In this document: positions 25,237 to 32,459 of the stretch, piece after piece | Layout: every line of letters starts with the position of its first letter | Position numbering within the stretch: the stretch's first letter is position 1 | From: Spirochaetaceae bacterium | Lineage (GTDB): Bacteria > Spirochaetota > Spirochaetia > DSM-2461 | Length of the DNA stretch: 35,149 nt | NCBI GenBank assembly: GCA_029210985.1 | Contig: JARGFR010000012.1 | Location: 1-35,149, forward strand | Reading direction: 5' to 3' | Translations under genes and position numbers: made by a program | The notes under the pieces: generated by a model | Told to the model about the DNA's origin: nothing | Database searches by the model: none | Seen by the model: only the letters and a program-made list of their open reading frames with translations

Positions 25237-26649
25237 TCACCCGGTGGGTGTGTCCCAGTCTTCGGATAAGATATCCCCGGGAAACAGATCCTCGTCGGTC
25301 GGGAGCGTACTGGGTATGGGCCACGAAACCCAAGTTGTGTTCAGCAGCTTACTCCAGTCGATATTGTCGCTTGTGCTGTTGTTTCCCCAGGTTCCGCATC
25401 CCAGGGAAAGAGTCATGGGCATTCCGTTGGTCCATGCACCGGAGTTGGCCAGACATTGGGGCTGGTTTACCATGATTCGGGAAATTCTCACCCTTTCGGC
25501 CAATTTGAGAGCCTTGGCCTCGTCGGTTGTGTGAATACCACAGGAATGTCCGGCGCCGGAGAAGCCTGTAATCTCATCCACCATACCGATGGCACGGTCG
25601 AAATCGCTCCACTTGTAAAGAGCCATCACCACCGAGAGTTTTTCTCCGGTAAACGGATAGTCTTTGCCGATTCCACTTTCCTCTACAACGAAGAAGGTCC
25701 GACCCTCCGGAAGATCAATTCCGGCAATTTCGGCAATTTTCGAGGGATGCTGAGCGACGATATCCCGGTTGAGATGGACTCCATCCGGCCACAATGCGTT
25801 CTGAAGCAAGTCTTTCTCTGCTGAAGGAACGAGGTAGGCCCCGGCTCTTTCGAGTGCCGACTTGAAATCATCATAGATGACATCCTGAGCCAGGCAGGAG
25901 TTCTCCGTCGAACAGCTGGTGGCCCAGTCAAAGGTTTTCGACCTCATGATTTTATCGGCAACGTCATCCAGATCCACAGTATCGTCCACAATGGTGACGG
26001 CGTTACCCGCGCCGACACCCAGAGCCGGTTTTCCGCTGGAGTAGGCGGCCTTCACCATGCCGGGACCGCCTGTGGCCAGAATCAGGTCGCACTGGGCCAT
26101 CAGTTCCTGGCTTCCCTCAATGGAGATTTCCTCCATGACGATCACCAAGTCTTCGGGCCATCCGTGCCGGGCCAGGACACTTCGCATCCTGTCGGCCGCC
26201 AGCTTGCCGGTCTGCGCCGCCCGGGGGTGGGGCGCCATGATGATGGCGTTTCGGGTTTTAATGGCGCTCAGGGCTTTACAGAACGGAGTGGCTTCACAGT
26301 TCGTGACAGGTATCAACGCACCGACAACACCGACAGGCTTAGCGAACTTCACCAGTCCCTTCTTCTCATCCTTTTCGATGATGCCCACGGTTTTCTCATT
26401 TTTCAGGTCTCGGTAAGTTCCTTTCACCTTAGTAATCATCTTTCCGTATTTACTGTCGACCCGGCCCATACTCGACTCTTTGACGGCCAATTCCGCGATC
26501 TTCTTGGCAAACGCTTCGGTTGTCCCGGCTCGGGCGATACGTCCGACGATATCATCAATGCTTTTCTGGTCCGCAAACTCTATCTTTTCCTGAGCTGCGC
26601 GAGCTCTCGCAATCAGTCCGGTCACATATTCTTTGGCAGTTGTACTCAT
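25237..26649 (-). CDS. CoA-acylating aldehyde dehydrogenase
   Basis: The 470-aa enzyme resembles the EutE/PduP/AdhE-N and sulfoacetaldehyde dehydrogenase (SauS) branch that converts an aldehyde, NAD(P) and CoA to acyl-CoA. Visible marks are VGVVGALIPVTNCEATPF, LATGGPGMVKAAYSSGKPALGVGAGNA, the catalytic FDWATSCSTEN with Cys246, and the C-terminal SLGCGTWGNNSTSDNID typical of the acylating subgroup. The substrate may be propionaldehyde, acetaldehyde or a sulfo-aldehyde. The propionyl-CoA-type carboxyltransferase downstream favours a short acyl-CoA (inference). No targeting peptide for a microcompartment is evident at the N-terminus. Its ATG overlaps the stop of a 55-codon gene (ATGA). Confidence 0.88.
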   Translation of the reverse strand: MSTTAKEYVTGLIARARAAQEKIEFADQKSIDDIVGRIARAGTTEAFAKKIAELAVKESSMGRVDSKYGKMITKVKGTYRDLKNEKTVGIIEKDEKKGLVKFAKPVGVVGALIPVTNCEATPFCKALSAIKTRNAIIMAPHPRAAQTGKLAADRMRSVLARHGWPEDLVIVMEEISIEGSQELMAQCDLILATGGPGMVKAAYSSGKPALGVGAGNAVTIVDDTVDLDDVADKIMRSKTFDWATSCSTENSCLAQDVIYDDFKSALERAGAYLVPSAEKDLLQNALWPDGVHLNRDIVAQHPSKIAEIAGIDLPEGRTFFVVEESGIGKDYPFTGEKLSVVMALYKWSDFDRAIGMVDEITGFSGAGHSCGIHTTDEAKALKLAERVRISRIMVNQPQCLANSGAWTNGMPMTLSLGCGTWGNNSTSDNIDWSKLLNTTWVSWPIPSTLPTDEDLFPGDILSEDWDTPTG

Positions 26650-26813
26650 TGGTTTTCGATCCTCATTGTTTCCGCCACCAAGGCGAACTCATCATAAATC
26701 TCTACAGGTGTTCTTCGATCTCCCAGACGGATTCGTTCTTCAATAAGCCGCCGAATTTCCAGGAATTCCACCACATACCACGGCTTGTACCGATCCTCGT
26801 ACGGCAGATACAT
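26646..26813 (-). CDS. 55-aa small protein of unknown function, coupled both sides
   Basis: This short minus-strand frame starts at an ATG (26813-26811) that shares its A with the transaldolase TGA, and ends at a TGA (26648-26646) that overlaps the dehydrogenase ATG. It is thus joined to both neighbours in the way real operon genes are. The product begins MYLPYEDRYKPWYVVEFLEI, is strongly charged (RRLIEERIRLGDRRTP) and ends ALVAETMRIENQ. It has no membrane segment or cysteine. I recognise no family. Its helical, amphipathic look suits a small accessory or adaptor subunit of the transaldolase or dehydrogenase (inference). It is below common length cut-offs and easily missed. Confidence 0.75.
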   Translation of the reverse strand: MYLPYEDRYKPWYVVEFLEIRRLIEERIRLGDRRTPVEIYDEFALVAETMRIENQ

Positions 26814-27898
26814 CACTCTGTATCCGGATTGGGAATCATCAAATCGCGAATTATGGCCAGAAGAGATTCATAGCCGCCGATAAACTGTCGGAGTGTCCGC
26901 CGTGTCGCACCGTAGTTTTCGAACTCGTCGGGTGTCATTCCGTCCGGCTCATATGCGCGGACGAAATCCTCAAAGTTCTTTTTCAATGTCTCAATCATCA
27001 CCGGATCGGGAGCTTTCGTGGTTGTCTCAACCACCCTCATATCCGAGGAATTGTAGCGGAGCTGCCATTTGTACGGGATGGTATGAATGATGTTTCCTCC
27101 GATCAGTTCAGAGACGTGATTCAAGTTGCGGTATGCCGCACCCAGGAGGCGGGTTCGGTAGCCTTTTTCGGCGAAGATCCTCACGGCATTCTTCATCACC
27201 GCCACACCGGCCATTTCCAGGTAAGCGGGATTCACGAGGATATTCTTCCTATTCGCCACAACCTTCAGCCAATCATCCACACGACCCACCATGATGGTGC
27301 AGACAGGAGTCATCGACTCGGTGCTCAACCCCTCCGTTTCACGGCGGGCGATACCTCGCTCCACCGCTTCGGCGACGGCAATGGACTGGGGAACAGTAAA
27401 GCAGACCGTCGCATTGATATTGACGCCATGGTATGTGGCTTCTTCGATGGCCTTCACTCCAGCGGCAGTCACCGGCATCTTCACCTGCATATTCGGTGCC
27501 AGCTGATCGAATTTCACCGCCTGTTCGGCCATGGCTTTGGCGTTCCGGTAATACTTAGCATTGGTCTGAATGGAGATGCGGCCTTTCAGACCTTTTTCCT
27601 TTTCGAAAACAGGCTTCAGGAGTTCCGCGCCTTTCACGGCCATTTCCTCAATGAGGCGCCATGCCACCTGATCCTCATCATCTTCAGGATTGTCTTTCAC
27701 AATCTCCAGAATCCGATCTCTCCAAAGATCCAGTTCTTTATCGAGGACGTTGTAGACGATCACCGGATTCGTCGTGGCGCCCACGGCACCATTGGGAATC
27801 GCATATTCAAGCTCCTGAATCGAGCATGAGTCGTTCCAATAGTCCGTGTCAGTGGTTTCCGCCATCACCTGCAGGGGCAGTCGTGTTTTTGTCGCCAT
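26813..27898 (-). CDS. Transaldolase-family enzyme, long subgroup
   Basis: The 361-aa protein has the class I aldolase barrel of transaldolases: SIQELEYAIPNGAVGATTNPVIV near 26-48, ISIQTNAKYYRN, the Schiff-base segment APNMQVKMPVTAAG (Lys140), GVNINATVCFTVPQSIAVAEAV, TIMVGRVDDWLKV and a long C-terminal extension that includes YKWQLRYNSSDMRVVE. It is much longer than the compact bacterial TalC type and belongs to an uncharacterised subgroup found in catabolic operons, so it may cleave a sugar or sugar derivative other than sedoheptulose/fructose phosphate. AAGGAG lies upstream of the ATG. It is the first gene of the operon and is divergent from the GntR-type regulator. Confidence 0.85.
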   Translation of the reverse strand: MATKTRLPLQVMAETTDTDYWNDSCSIQELEYAIPNGAVGATTNPVIVYNVLDKELDLWRDRILEIVKDNPEDDEDQVAWRLIEEMAVKGAELLKPVFEKEKGLKGRISIQTNAKYYRNAKAMAEQAVKFDQLAPNMQVKMPVTAAGVKAIEEATYHGVNINATVCFTVPQSIAVAEAVERGIARRETEGLSTESMTPVCTIMVGRVDDWLKVVANRKNILVNPAYLEMAGVAVMKNAVRIFAEKGYRTRLLGAAYRNLNHVSELIGGNIIHTIPYKWQLRYNSSDMRVVETTTKAPDPVMIETLKKNFEDFVRAYEPDGMTPDEFENYGATRRTLRQFIGGYESLLAIIRDLMIPNPDTE

Positions 27899-27934
27899 TA
27901 TATTCTCCTTCGAAAATTCATATTGTCTGACTTT

Positions 27935-27963
27935 ATGATATTACTGGACTACCAGATTGTAAA
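27935..27963 (-). promoter_or_regulatory. Promoter of the transaldolase operon
   Basis: On the minus strand TTTACA (27963-27958) and TATCAT (27940-27935) are 17 bases apart and read into the transaldolase gene. A leader of about 30 bases carries the AAGGAG site. Confidence 0.55.
27944..27955. promoter_or_regulatory. Possible FadR-type operator in the promoter spacer
   Basis: CTGGACTACCAG is a dyad (CTGG-N4-CCAG) placed exactly between the -35 and -10 of the transaldolase promoter. It loosely resembles TGGTnnnACCA-like sites of GntR/FCD regulators. The divergently encoded regulator is the natural candidate to bind it. Confidence 0.4.
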
Positions 27964-27998
27964 CCCACAAAAACGAAGAATTTCGAGAAAATATTTGT

Positions 27999-28024
27999 AT
28001 CAGATTTTTGTGTGATATTCTGAT
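27999..28024. repeat. Short inverted repeat upstream of the GntR-type gene
   Basis: ATCAGA (27999-28004) pairs with TCTGAT (28019-28024) across 14 AT-rich bases, each arm lying next to a run of T. It sits between the divergent promoters, upstream of the -35 at 28034, and may be a second regulatory site. Confidence 0.3.
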
Positions 28025-28033
28025 TTTTAAACA

Positions 28034-28063
28034 TTGACCAAACTGTCGCCGGCCATGTATTCT
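28034..28063 (+). promoter_or_regulatory. Promoter of the GntR-type gene, leaderless geometry
   Basis: TTGACC (28034-28039) and TATTCT (28058-28063) are 18 bases apart. The -10 ends seven bases before the ATG at 28071 and no Shine-Dalgarno lies between, so transcription and translation should start at about the same base. Confidence 0.5.
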
Positions 28064-28070
28064 GAGCTTA

Positions 28071-28787
28071 ATGGCAGCAGATCATATCAAGCAGCAGACC
28101 GTTGTCGCACAAGTCATGGGAGAAATACGGAATCTCATCGCCTCAAACGCCTATGCGCCGGGTGATAAAATCCCCACCGAGAAAGAATTGGCGGAAAAAT
28201 TCGGCATCGGCCGCTCTTCGATTCGCGAGGCGATAAAAATATTCAATTATCTCGGTGTACTCCAGTCTCGAGCCGCTTTGGGAACCTTCGTCCAGGATCG
28301 ATCCAATATCTCCACAGAAGCTCTCACCTGGTCGCTCCTGCTGGGCAGCGACGAGCTGGAAGATATCATCGATATGAGGGGCTCCATTGAGCTCTGGTGC
28401 CTGGTCAAGCTTGTGGACAGCTATCGAGAAGGTCGCCAATCCGCTCAAGGCACAGTTGCGGAGCTGGAGAATATCGTCAGGGACATGGAAGAAGCATCCA
28501 AAGAAAATCGCAGAGAAACACTGATCGACGATGATTATCGATTCCACTTCGCCATCATAAAAAGCTCCAGCACGCCGCTCTTTATTTCCATCTATGAAAC
28601 GCTGCGTTCATTCCTGCATCATGAAATCAAAGCATCACAAGACGACTATGACGATACATCCCTCATCTATAAAGAACACGAGAGTCTCTTAAAAGCCATC
28701 AAGAGCGGCCAAAAATCGACGATTATGCTGGACTACATCAATCATATCGACAACATCAAAATGCGGCTCAAACATCGAGAGAAGTAA
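28071..28787 (+). CDS. GntR family regulator, FadR/FCD subfamily
   Basis: The 238-aa protein has an N-terminal GntR winged helix (VMGEIRNLIASNAYAPGDKIPTEKELAEKFGIGRSSIREAI, about 15-58, with LQSRAALGTFV as the wing) and a C-terminal all-helical FCD domain (about 90-230) with the usual metal/ligand residues in LIDDDYRFHFAII and the final helices. FCD members sense small organic acids or sugar acids. It is divergent from the transaldolase-aldehyde dehydrogenase-carboxyltransferase operon and most likely controls it. The start has no ribosome-binding site and appears leaderless. Confidence 0.9.
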   Translation: MAADHIKQQTVVAQVMGEIRNLIASNAYAPGDKIPTEKELAEKFGIGRSSIREAIKIFNYLGVLQSRAALGTFVQDRSNISTEALTWSLLLGSDELEDIIDMRGSIELWCLVKLVDSYREGRQSAQGTVAELENIVRDMEEASKENRRETLIDDDYRFHFAIIKSSSTPLFISIYETLRSFLHHEIKASQDDYDDTSLIYKEHESLLKAIKSGQKSTIMLDYINHIDNIKMRLKHREK

Positions 28788-28817
28788 GACGGCCGGAAGT
28801 CAGCTGTCCCCGCAGTC

Positions 28818-29630
28818 TCAATGCACATATCCTCTCATTCCGCGACTCTCCACGAGCACTCTGAGATTCTCGCCATAGCGCTCACGATACAAGGCCGTCG
28901 CTTCGGCGGGATTCTTCTCCCCGTAGTGGAAAATGATGCAGAGCTTGCCTTCCGCCAGGAACTTCATCAGGTCTGCGCTGTCCCACCAATCCGCCTCGTC
29001 ACTCCATGATTCATAGGTGACTCCGGCGAAATCCTCCACCCCTTCCCTCATATTCTTCGCCATACAGAGAACGCCCCGTTCTTCTGCATAATCCCGTAAG
29101 GCATTGACGTAGCGCAGACTCTCCTCTTCAGTCACGTGGAATTTATACCGCCGGCGGGCCCGGCTGTCGGAGGCCCAATCCATGTTGTCGAACTCAATGA
29201 AATCAGCTCCCCAGGCCGCCGCGGCGTCTATCCTCGCCTTCATCACGTCCATGACGGTATCATCGACGTGATCGATGAAATACTCCCCCGGCCAGGCACC
29301 CCAAGGTCTCTCTACGAGACTGGGCCTCAGGGCATCGAAATCCTCCCGCCAATCCTCACCGGTACCGACGCTGATATAAATGGCGAGGGTGTTTCCCGCG
29401 GCCTTGAGGGCAGGTATCGCCGACCTGGCCTGAAGATCGTCAAAGGCATCAAGCAAGACATAGTCGTTCCGGGCATTTTCAAGAATGTCCTGAATACCGT
29501 CCGCATCCCAATTTTCCTGGTAGGCGTGATTCCAGACACTTCCCTCGGCGTAAAGGGGTAATCCTCGGCACGCCATCACCACAAAAACAAGCAGATAAGA
29601 CCGTATACTGCGCCGGGATCGATAATTCAT
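28818..29630 (-). CDS. Exported GH114-type (endo alpha-1,4 polygalactosaminidase-like) hydrolase
   Basis: The 270-aa protein begins with a basic, hydrophobic export signal (SIRSYLLVFVVMACRGLPLYAEG). It continues as a TIM barrel of the GH114/TM1410 family: YQENWDADGIQDI, YVLLDAFDD, LAIYISVGTGEDWREDF, GEYFIDHVDDTVMDVM, GADFIEFDNMDWASDS with the acidic catalytic-type residues, and GVLCMAKNMREG. Family members cleave alpha-1,4-linked galactosamine polymers; the true substrate here is not known. It would act in the periplasm or outside. A weak GAGAA precedes the ATG. It is alone on its strand up to the HAD gene, with about 98 bases between. Confidence 0.85.
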   Translation of the reverse strand: MNYRSRRSIRSYLLVFVVMACRGLPLYAEGSVWNHAYQENWDADGIQDILENARNDYVLLDAFDDLQARSAIPALKAAGNTLAIYISVGTGEDWREDFDALRPSLVERPWGAWPGEYFIDHVDDTVMDVMKARIDAAAAWGADFIEFDNMDWASDSRARRRYKFHVTEEESLRYVNALRDYAEERGVLCMAKNMREGVEDFAGVTYESWSDEADWWDSADLMKFLAEGKLCIIFHYGEKNPAEATALYRERYGENLRVLVESRGMRGYVH

Positions 29631-29683
29631 AGTTCAATTCTCGTTCAAAAAAGCCAAGGCAACGATAGGAACTTTCAATATTC

Positions 29684-29696
29684 GGCCGATACGGCC
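29684..29696 (-). terminator. Small GC hairpin downstream of the HAD gene
   Basis: GGCCG-TAT-CGGCC on the minus strand can form a five-pair hairpin about 30 bases after the end of the HAD frame. The following bases are not T-rich, so it is only a weak terminator candidate. Confidence 0.25.
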
Positions 29697-29728
29697 CGGA
29701 GTAGCCTTGAGCCGACCCGCCGGGAATT

Positions 29729-30384
29729 CTAGGAGACCTGAACCAGACTCAGGAGTTCTTCCGGATGCTCGATTGTCACCGAGAATCCCATGGTTTCGAC
29801 AGGCGTCGTATCATGATGATTCCAGGACACACCGACGGACCGCATTTTCGCGGCACTCGCCGCCAGGGAATCCGACATGGAATCCCCAACCATAAGACAA
29901 GCCTCGGTATCCACTCCGAATCGGCGGCATGCCTGGAGAATACCACCCGGAGCGGGTTTGGGCTCGTCGGCGGTATCTTCTCCGATAACAAACATGAAAT
30001 AGTCGGCGATTCCGTTGGCTTCCAGTACGCGCTCAATGACCAGCTGTCGATTGTTGCTGACAATTCCCATCTGAATTCCTGCGTCATGCAGTTTAATCAG
30101 AGTGCTCTTCACGCGTCAAAAAGCCGGACCGATTCAACCGCTTTTTCCAGCTGCTGATAGAAATCCCGGCTCAATGTCAGTGCCAGTACGTCATCTGTGA
30201 TGCGGGCATGGCACGCCATTCGCCGGACGGTCTCGTATCTCATCCCGTCGGCGACTTCTTCTATCGACACTTCAGAAAATCCGTGGGACAGCAATGCGGC
30301 GTTTGTCGCCCGGGCGACTGCCGGTATCGAATCGGTGAGGGTTCCGTCATTGTCAAAGAGAATGACTGTCTTGGAAGAAATCAT
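29729..30384 (-). pseudogene. HAD family phosphatase split by a frameshift
   Basis: Two overlapping frames together make one normal HAD hydrolase of about 217 aa. The N-terminal piece (30384-30109, 91 aa) has the nucleophile motif LFDNDGTLTDS and most of the helical cap. It stops at TTT GAC GCG TGA. The C-terminal piece starts at an overlapping GTG (30112) and holds motif II (MGIVSNNRQ), the Lys of motif III (EPKPAPGG) and motif IV (LMVGDSMSDS). A single missing base near 30111 would restore continuity. No slippery run is seen, so a disabling deletion or a sequencing error is likeliest. However, the GTGA overlap could still allow coupled translation of two polypeptides. It lies next to the DMT transporter gene on the same strand. 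Confidence 0.75.
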
Positions 30385-30399
30385 GATTATGAGATAACG

Positions 30400-31266
30400 C
30401 TACTTTCTGGAAAACCTCAAGCCTGATCGGTCCGACGCTCCGACACTCAACACCGATGAAGCCGTCACACTCACCAAAATCACGCTGCCGCCCACCAACG
30501 CCCAGAGTCCGGGTTTCTCCCCGGTGAAAATCAGCACCCAGAGGGGATTGAGCAATGGCTCCAGAACAGCAATAAGCATTGCCGAAAGAGCGGTTATCCG
30601 TCGAATTCCCCGAGTAAAGAGCAGCAGGGCCAGCCCGGTCTGGAACAGGCCAAGGCATGCCACGGAAACCCAGCCCACCGCATCAGGCGCCGGGCCGCGT
30701 CCGTAGAAGGGCAGACCGATCAGAGCCACAAGGACGTTGGAGAGAAGCATGGACTCCAGGGGTGAGCCGTCTTTTTGGCGCCGCATGAATATGGAAAACA
30801 TGGCGAAGGTGACACCGCTGCCGGCGGCCATCAGATTACCCGCCAGAAATCCCGGCGCCAATTCGTCTTGAAAAAACAGCACCATACCCGCCGCCGCCGC
30901 TCCCAGGGCCGCCCAATGATGGATGGCCGGTTTCTCGCCGAGCATCCCCCAGCCAAGGACAGCCACATAAAGGGGCGCGGTAAACTGCAGGATGATGGCA
31001 TTTGCCGCCGTGGTGGATCTCGTGGCCGAAACAAACAGCATCATCGTGCCCGCATGAAAGACGGCGGCAAAAATCTGAGGCAGGGAGAAGGTGATTTTCG
31101 GCCGCTTGAGAACGGCCAGAATCACCGCTGCGGCAATAAAGCTCCGGGCTCCCGCAATCGCCAGGGGATGCCAATTCACCAGTTTGATGAAAATGCCCCC
31201 GGTACTCCACAGAAGAGCACAGGCCGCCACGGCCAGCATCCCCTGGCGCTGTTCGTCGTCAATCAT
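30400..31266 (-). CDS. DMT superfamily (EamA) transporter
   Basis: The 288-aa membrane protein has about ten hydrophobic helices in two EamA halves. The first opens with LLWSTGGIFIKLVNWHPLAIAGARSFIAAAVILAVL and the second with NLMAAGSGVTFAMFSIFMRRQKDGSP. The typical FTAPLYVAVLGWGMLGEKP segment is present, with a second GEKP (FTGEKPGLWALVGG) near the end. Such proteins export or import small metabolites such as amino acids or sugar acids. It is 15 bases upstream of the split HAD gene on the same strand and divergent from the esterase. No ribosome-binding site is obvious before the ATG. Confidence 0.9.
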   Translation of the reverse strand: MIDDEQRQGMLAVAACALLWSTGGIFIKLVNWHPLAIAGARSFIAAAVILAVLKRPKITFSLPQIFAAVFHAGTMMLFVSATRSTTAANAIILQFTAPLYVAVLGWGMLGEKPAIHHWAALGAAAAGMVLFFQDELAPGFLAGNLMAAGSGVTFAMFSIFMRRQKDGSPLESMLLSNVLVALIGLPFYGRGPAPDAVGWVSVACLGLFQTGLALLLFTRGIRRITALSAMLIAVLEPLLNPLWVLIFTGEKPGLWALVGGSVILVSVTASSVLSVGASDRSGLRFSRK

Positions 31267-31336
31267 CGTGGTCAGCAGTTTGTCCAGTCTTCACCTGAAG
31301 CGTCAACGTCAAAGGCATTCCGGACTGAGAAAACAT

Positions 31337-31366
31337 TTGGCACAGAGCATTGGTCCGCCGCATAAT
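31337..31366 (+). promoter_or_regulatory. Promoter of the esterase gene
   Basis: TTGGCA (31337-31342) and CATAAT (31361-31366) are 18 bases apart, upstream of the esterase ribosome-binding site GGAG (31381-31384). Confidence 0.5.
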
Positions 31367-31390
31367 ACTGAAGCAGAAAAGGAGCCCGCC

Positions 31391-32401
31391 ATGCCCATCC
31401 TCGACATGCCTTTGAAGGAATTGAAAACCTACCAGGGCACGAACCCCCAGCCCGAAGACATTAACGAATATTGGGACAAAGCTCTCCGGGAGATACCGGA
31501 CGCAGGCGGTACTCCTGAATACAGGAATGCCGAATTCATCAGTCCTGCCGCCGAATGCCGTCACCTGACTTTTAACGGTATCGGCGGATCCACAATCCAT
31601 GTGAAAGCTCTCCTGCCCAAGATGCAAAATGCACCCTATCCGGCTCTCCTGCATTTCCACGGCTACACCATCGCCTCATCTCCGTGGACAGACTACCTTG
31701 AGTACGCCGCTTCGGGAATCGCCGTCTTTGCCATGGATTGCCGAGGCCAGGGAGGTCTGTCGGAAGATTTGAACACTCCCGCCGGACCCACCCTCTACGG
31801 CAACATCGTCAAAGGTCTTGAAGGCCTTCCCGAGCATCTTCATTACCGCCGGATCTTCCAGGATACCGTCCAGCTTGCCCGGATCGTGATGAACACGCCG
31901 GAAATAAATGCCGATCGGGTCGGCGTCTATGGCGCCTCCCAGGGCGGCGGTCTGAGCCTGGCCTGTGCCGCTCTGGAGCCGCGAATCTGCTGCGCCGCCC
32001 CTCTCTACCCGTTCCTTTCAGACTACAAACGGGTCTGGGACATGGATCTGGCGGAACGGGCATACAGAGGTCTCCGGGAGTATTTCCGGATATTCGATCC
32101 CCTCCATGAAAGGGAAGATGAAATCTTCCGGACCCTGGGATACATCGACGCGGCCAATCTGGCTCCTCGTATACGCGGAGAGGTTCTGTTCGGAATCACC
32201 CTCATGGATGATATCTGTCCGCCTTCCACTCAGTTTGCCGCGTTCAATCGCATCACATCCCCAAAGGAAATAGTCCTTTTTCCCGACTTCGGTCACGAGG
32301 ATATCCCCCTCTTCAAGGAGCGGCGATATCAATTTCTCATCGAAAAACTGCTCGGAACCCAGGAACGTTTCCTTGATCCATCGAAGCGCTTCAGATCTTG
32401 A
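31391..32401 (+). CDS. Acetyl xylan esterase / cephalosporin-C deacetylase family hydrolase
   Basis: The 336-aa protein is an AXE1-type alpha/beta hydrolase. It has an N-terminal PILDMPLKELKTYQGTNPQPEDINEYW typical of the family, HFHGYTIASSPW near 88-99, CRGQGG, the nucleophile elbow YGASQGGG with Ser183, the acid region MDDICPPST (Asp273/274) and His302 in FGHED. It removes acetyl groups from xylo-oligosaccharides or related molecules; there is no signal peptide, so it acts on imported substrates. The start is ATG 31391 with GGAG six bases upstream; the long in-frame extension to 31091 lies within the divergent transporter and is rejected. The downstream pseudogene may have formed an operon with it. 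Confidence 0.92.
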   Translation: MPILDMPLKELKTYQGTNPQPEDINEYWDKALREIPDAGGTPEYRNAEFISPAAECRHLTFNGIGGSTIHVKALLPKMQNAPYPALLHFHGYTIASSPWTDYLEYAASGIAVFAMDCRGQGGLSEDLNTPAGPTLYGNIVKGLEGLPEHLHYRRIFQDTVQLARIVMNTPEINADRVGVYGASQGGGLSLACAALEPRICCAAPLYPFLSDYKRVWDMDLAERAYRGLREYFRIFDPLHEREDEIFRTLGYIDAANLAPRIRGEVLFGITLMDDICPPSTQFAAFNRITSPKEIVLFPDFGHEDIPLFKERRYQFLIEKLLGTQERFLDPSKRFRS

Positions 32402-32459
32402 AGCCCTAAGACATCACACCCGGGAACCGGAGGAAATTGATCACCGGTAGCGCGCCGCC

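Noticed and set aside
30095-30120. Programmed frameshift site in the HAD gene
   Set aside because: No slippery heptamer or downstream structure is visible; the sequence around the stop is GACGCGTGAAG, so a plain indel is favoured.
31091-31390. N-terminal extension of the esterase
   Set aside because: It overlaps the divergent transporter gene, and a clear ribosome-binding site precedes ATG 31391.
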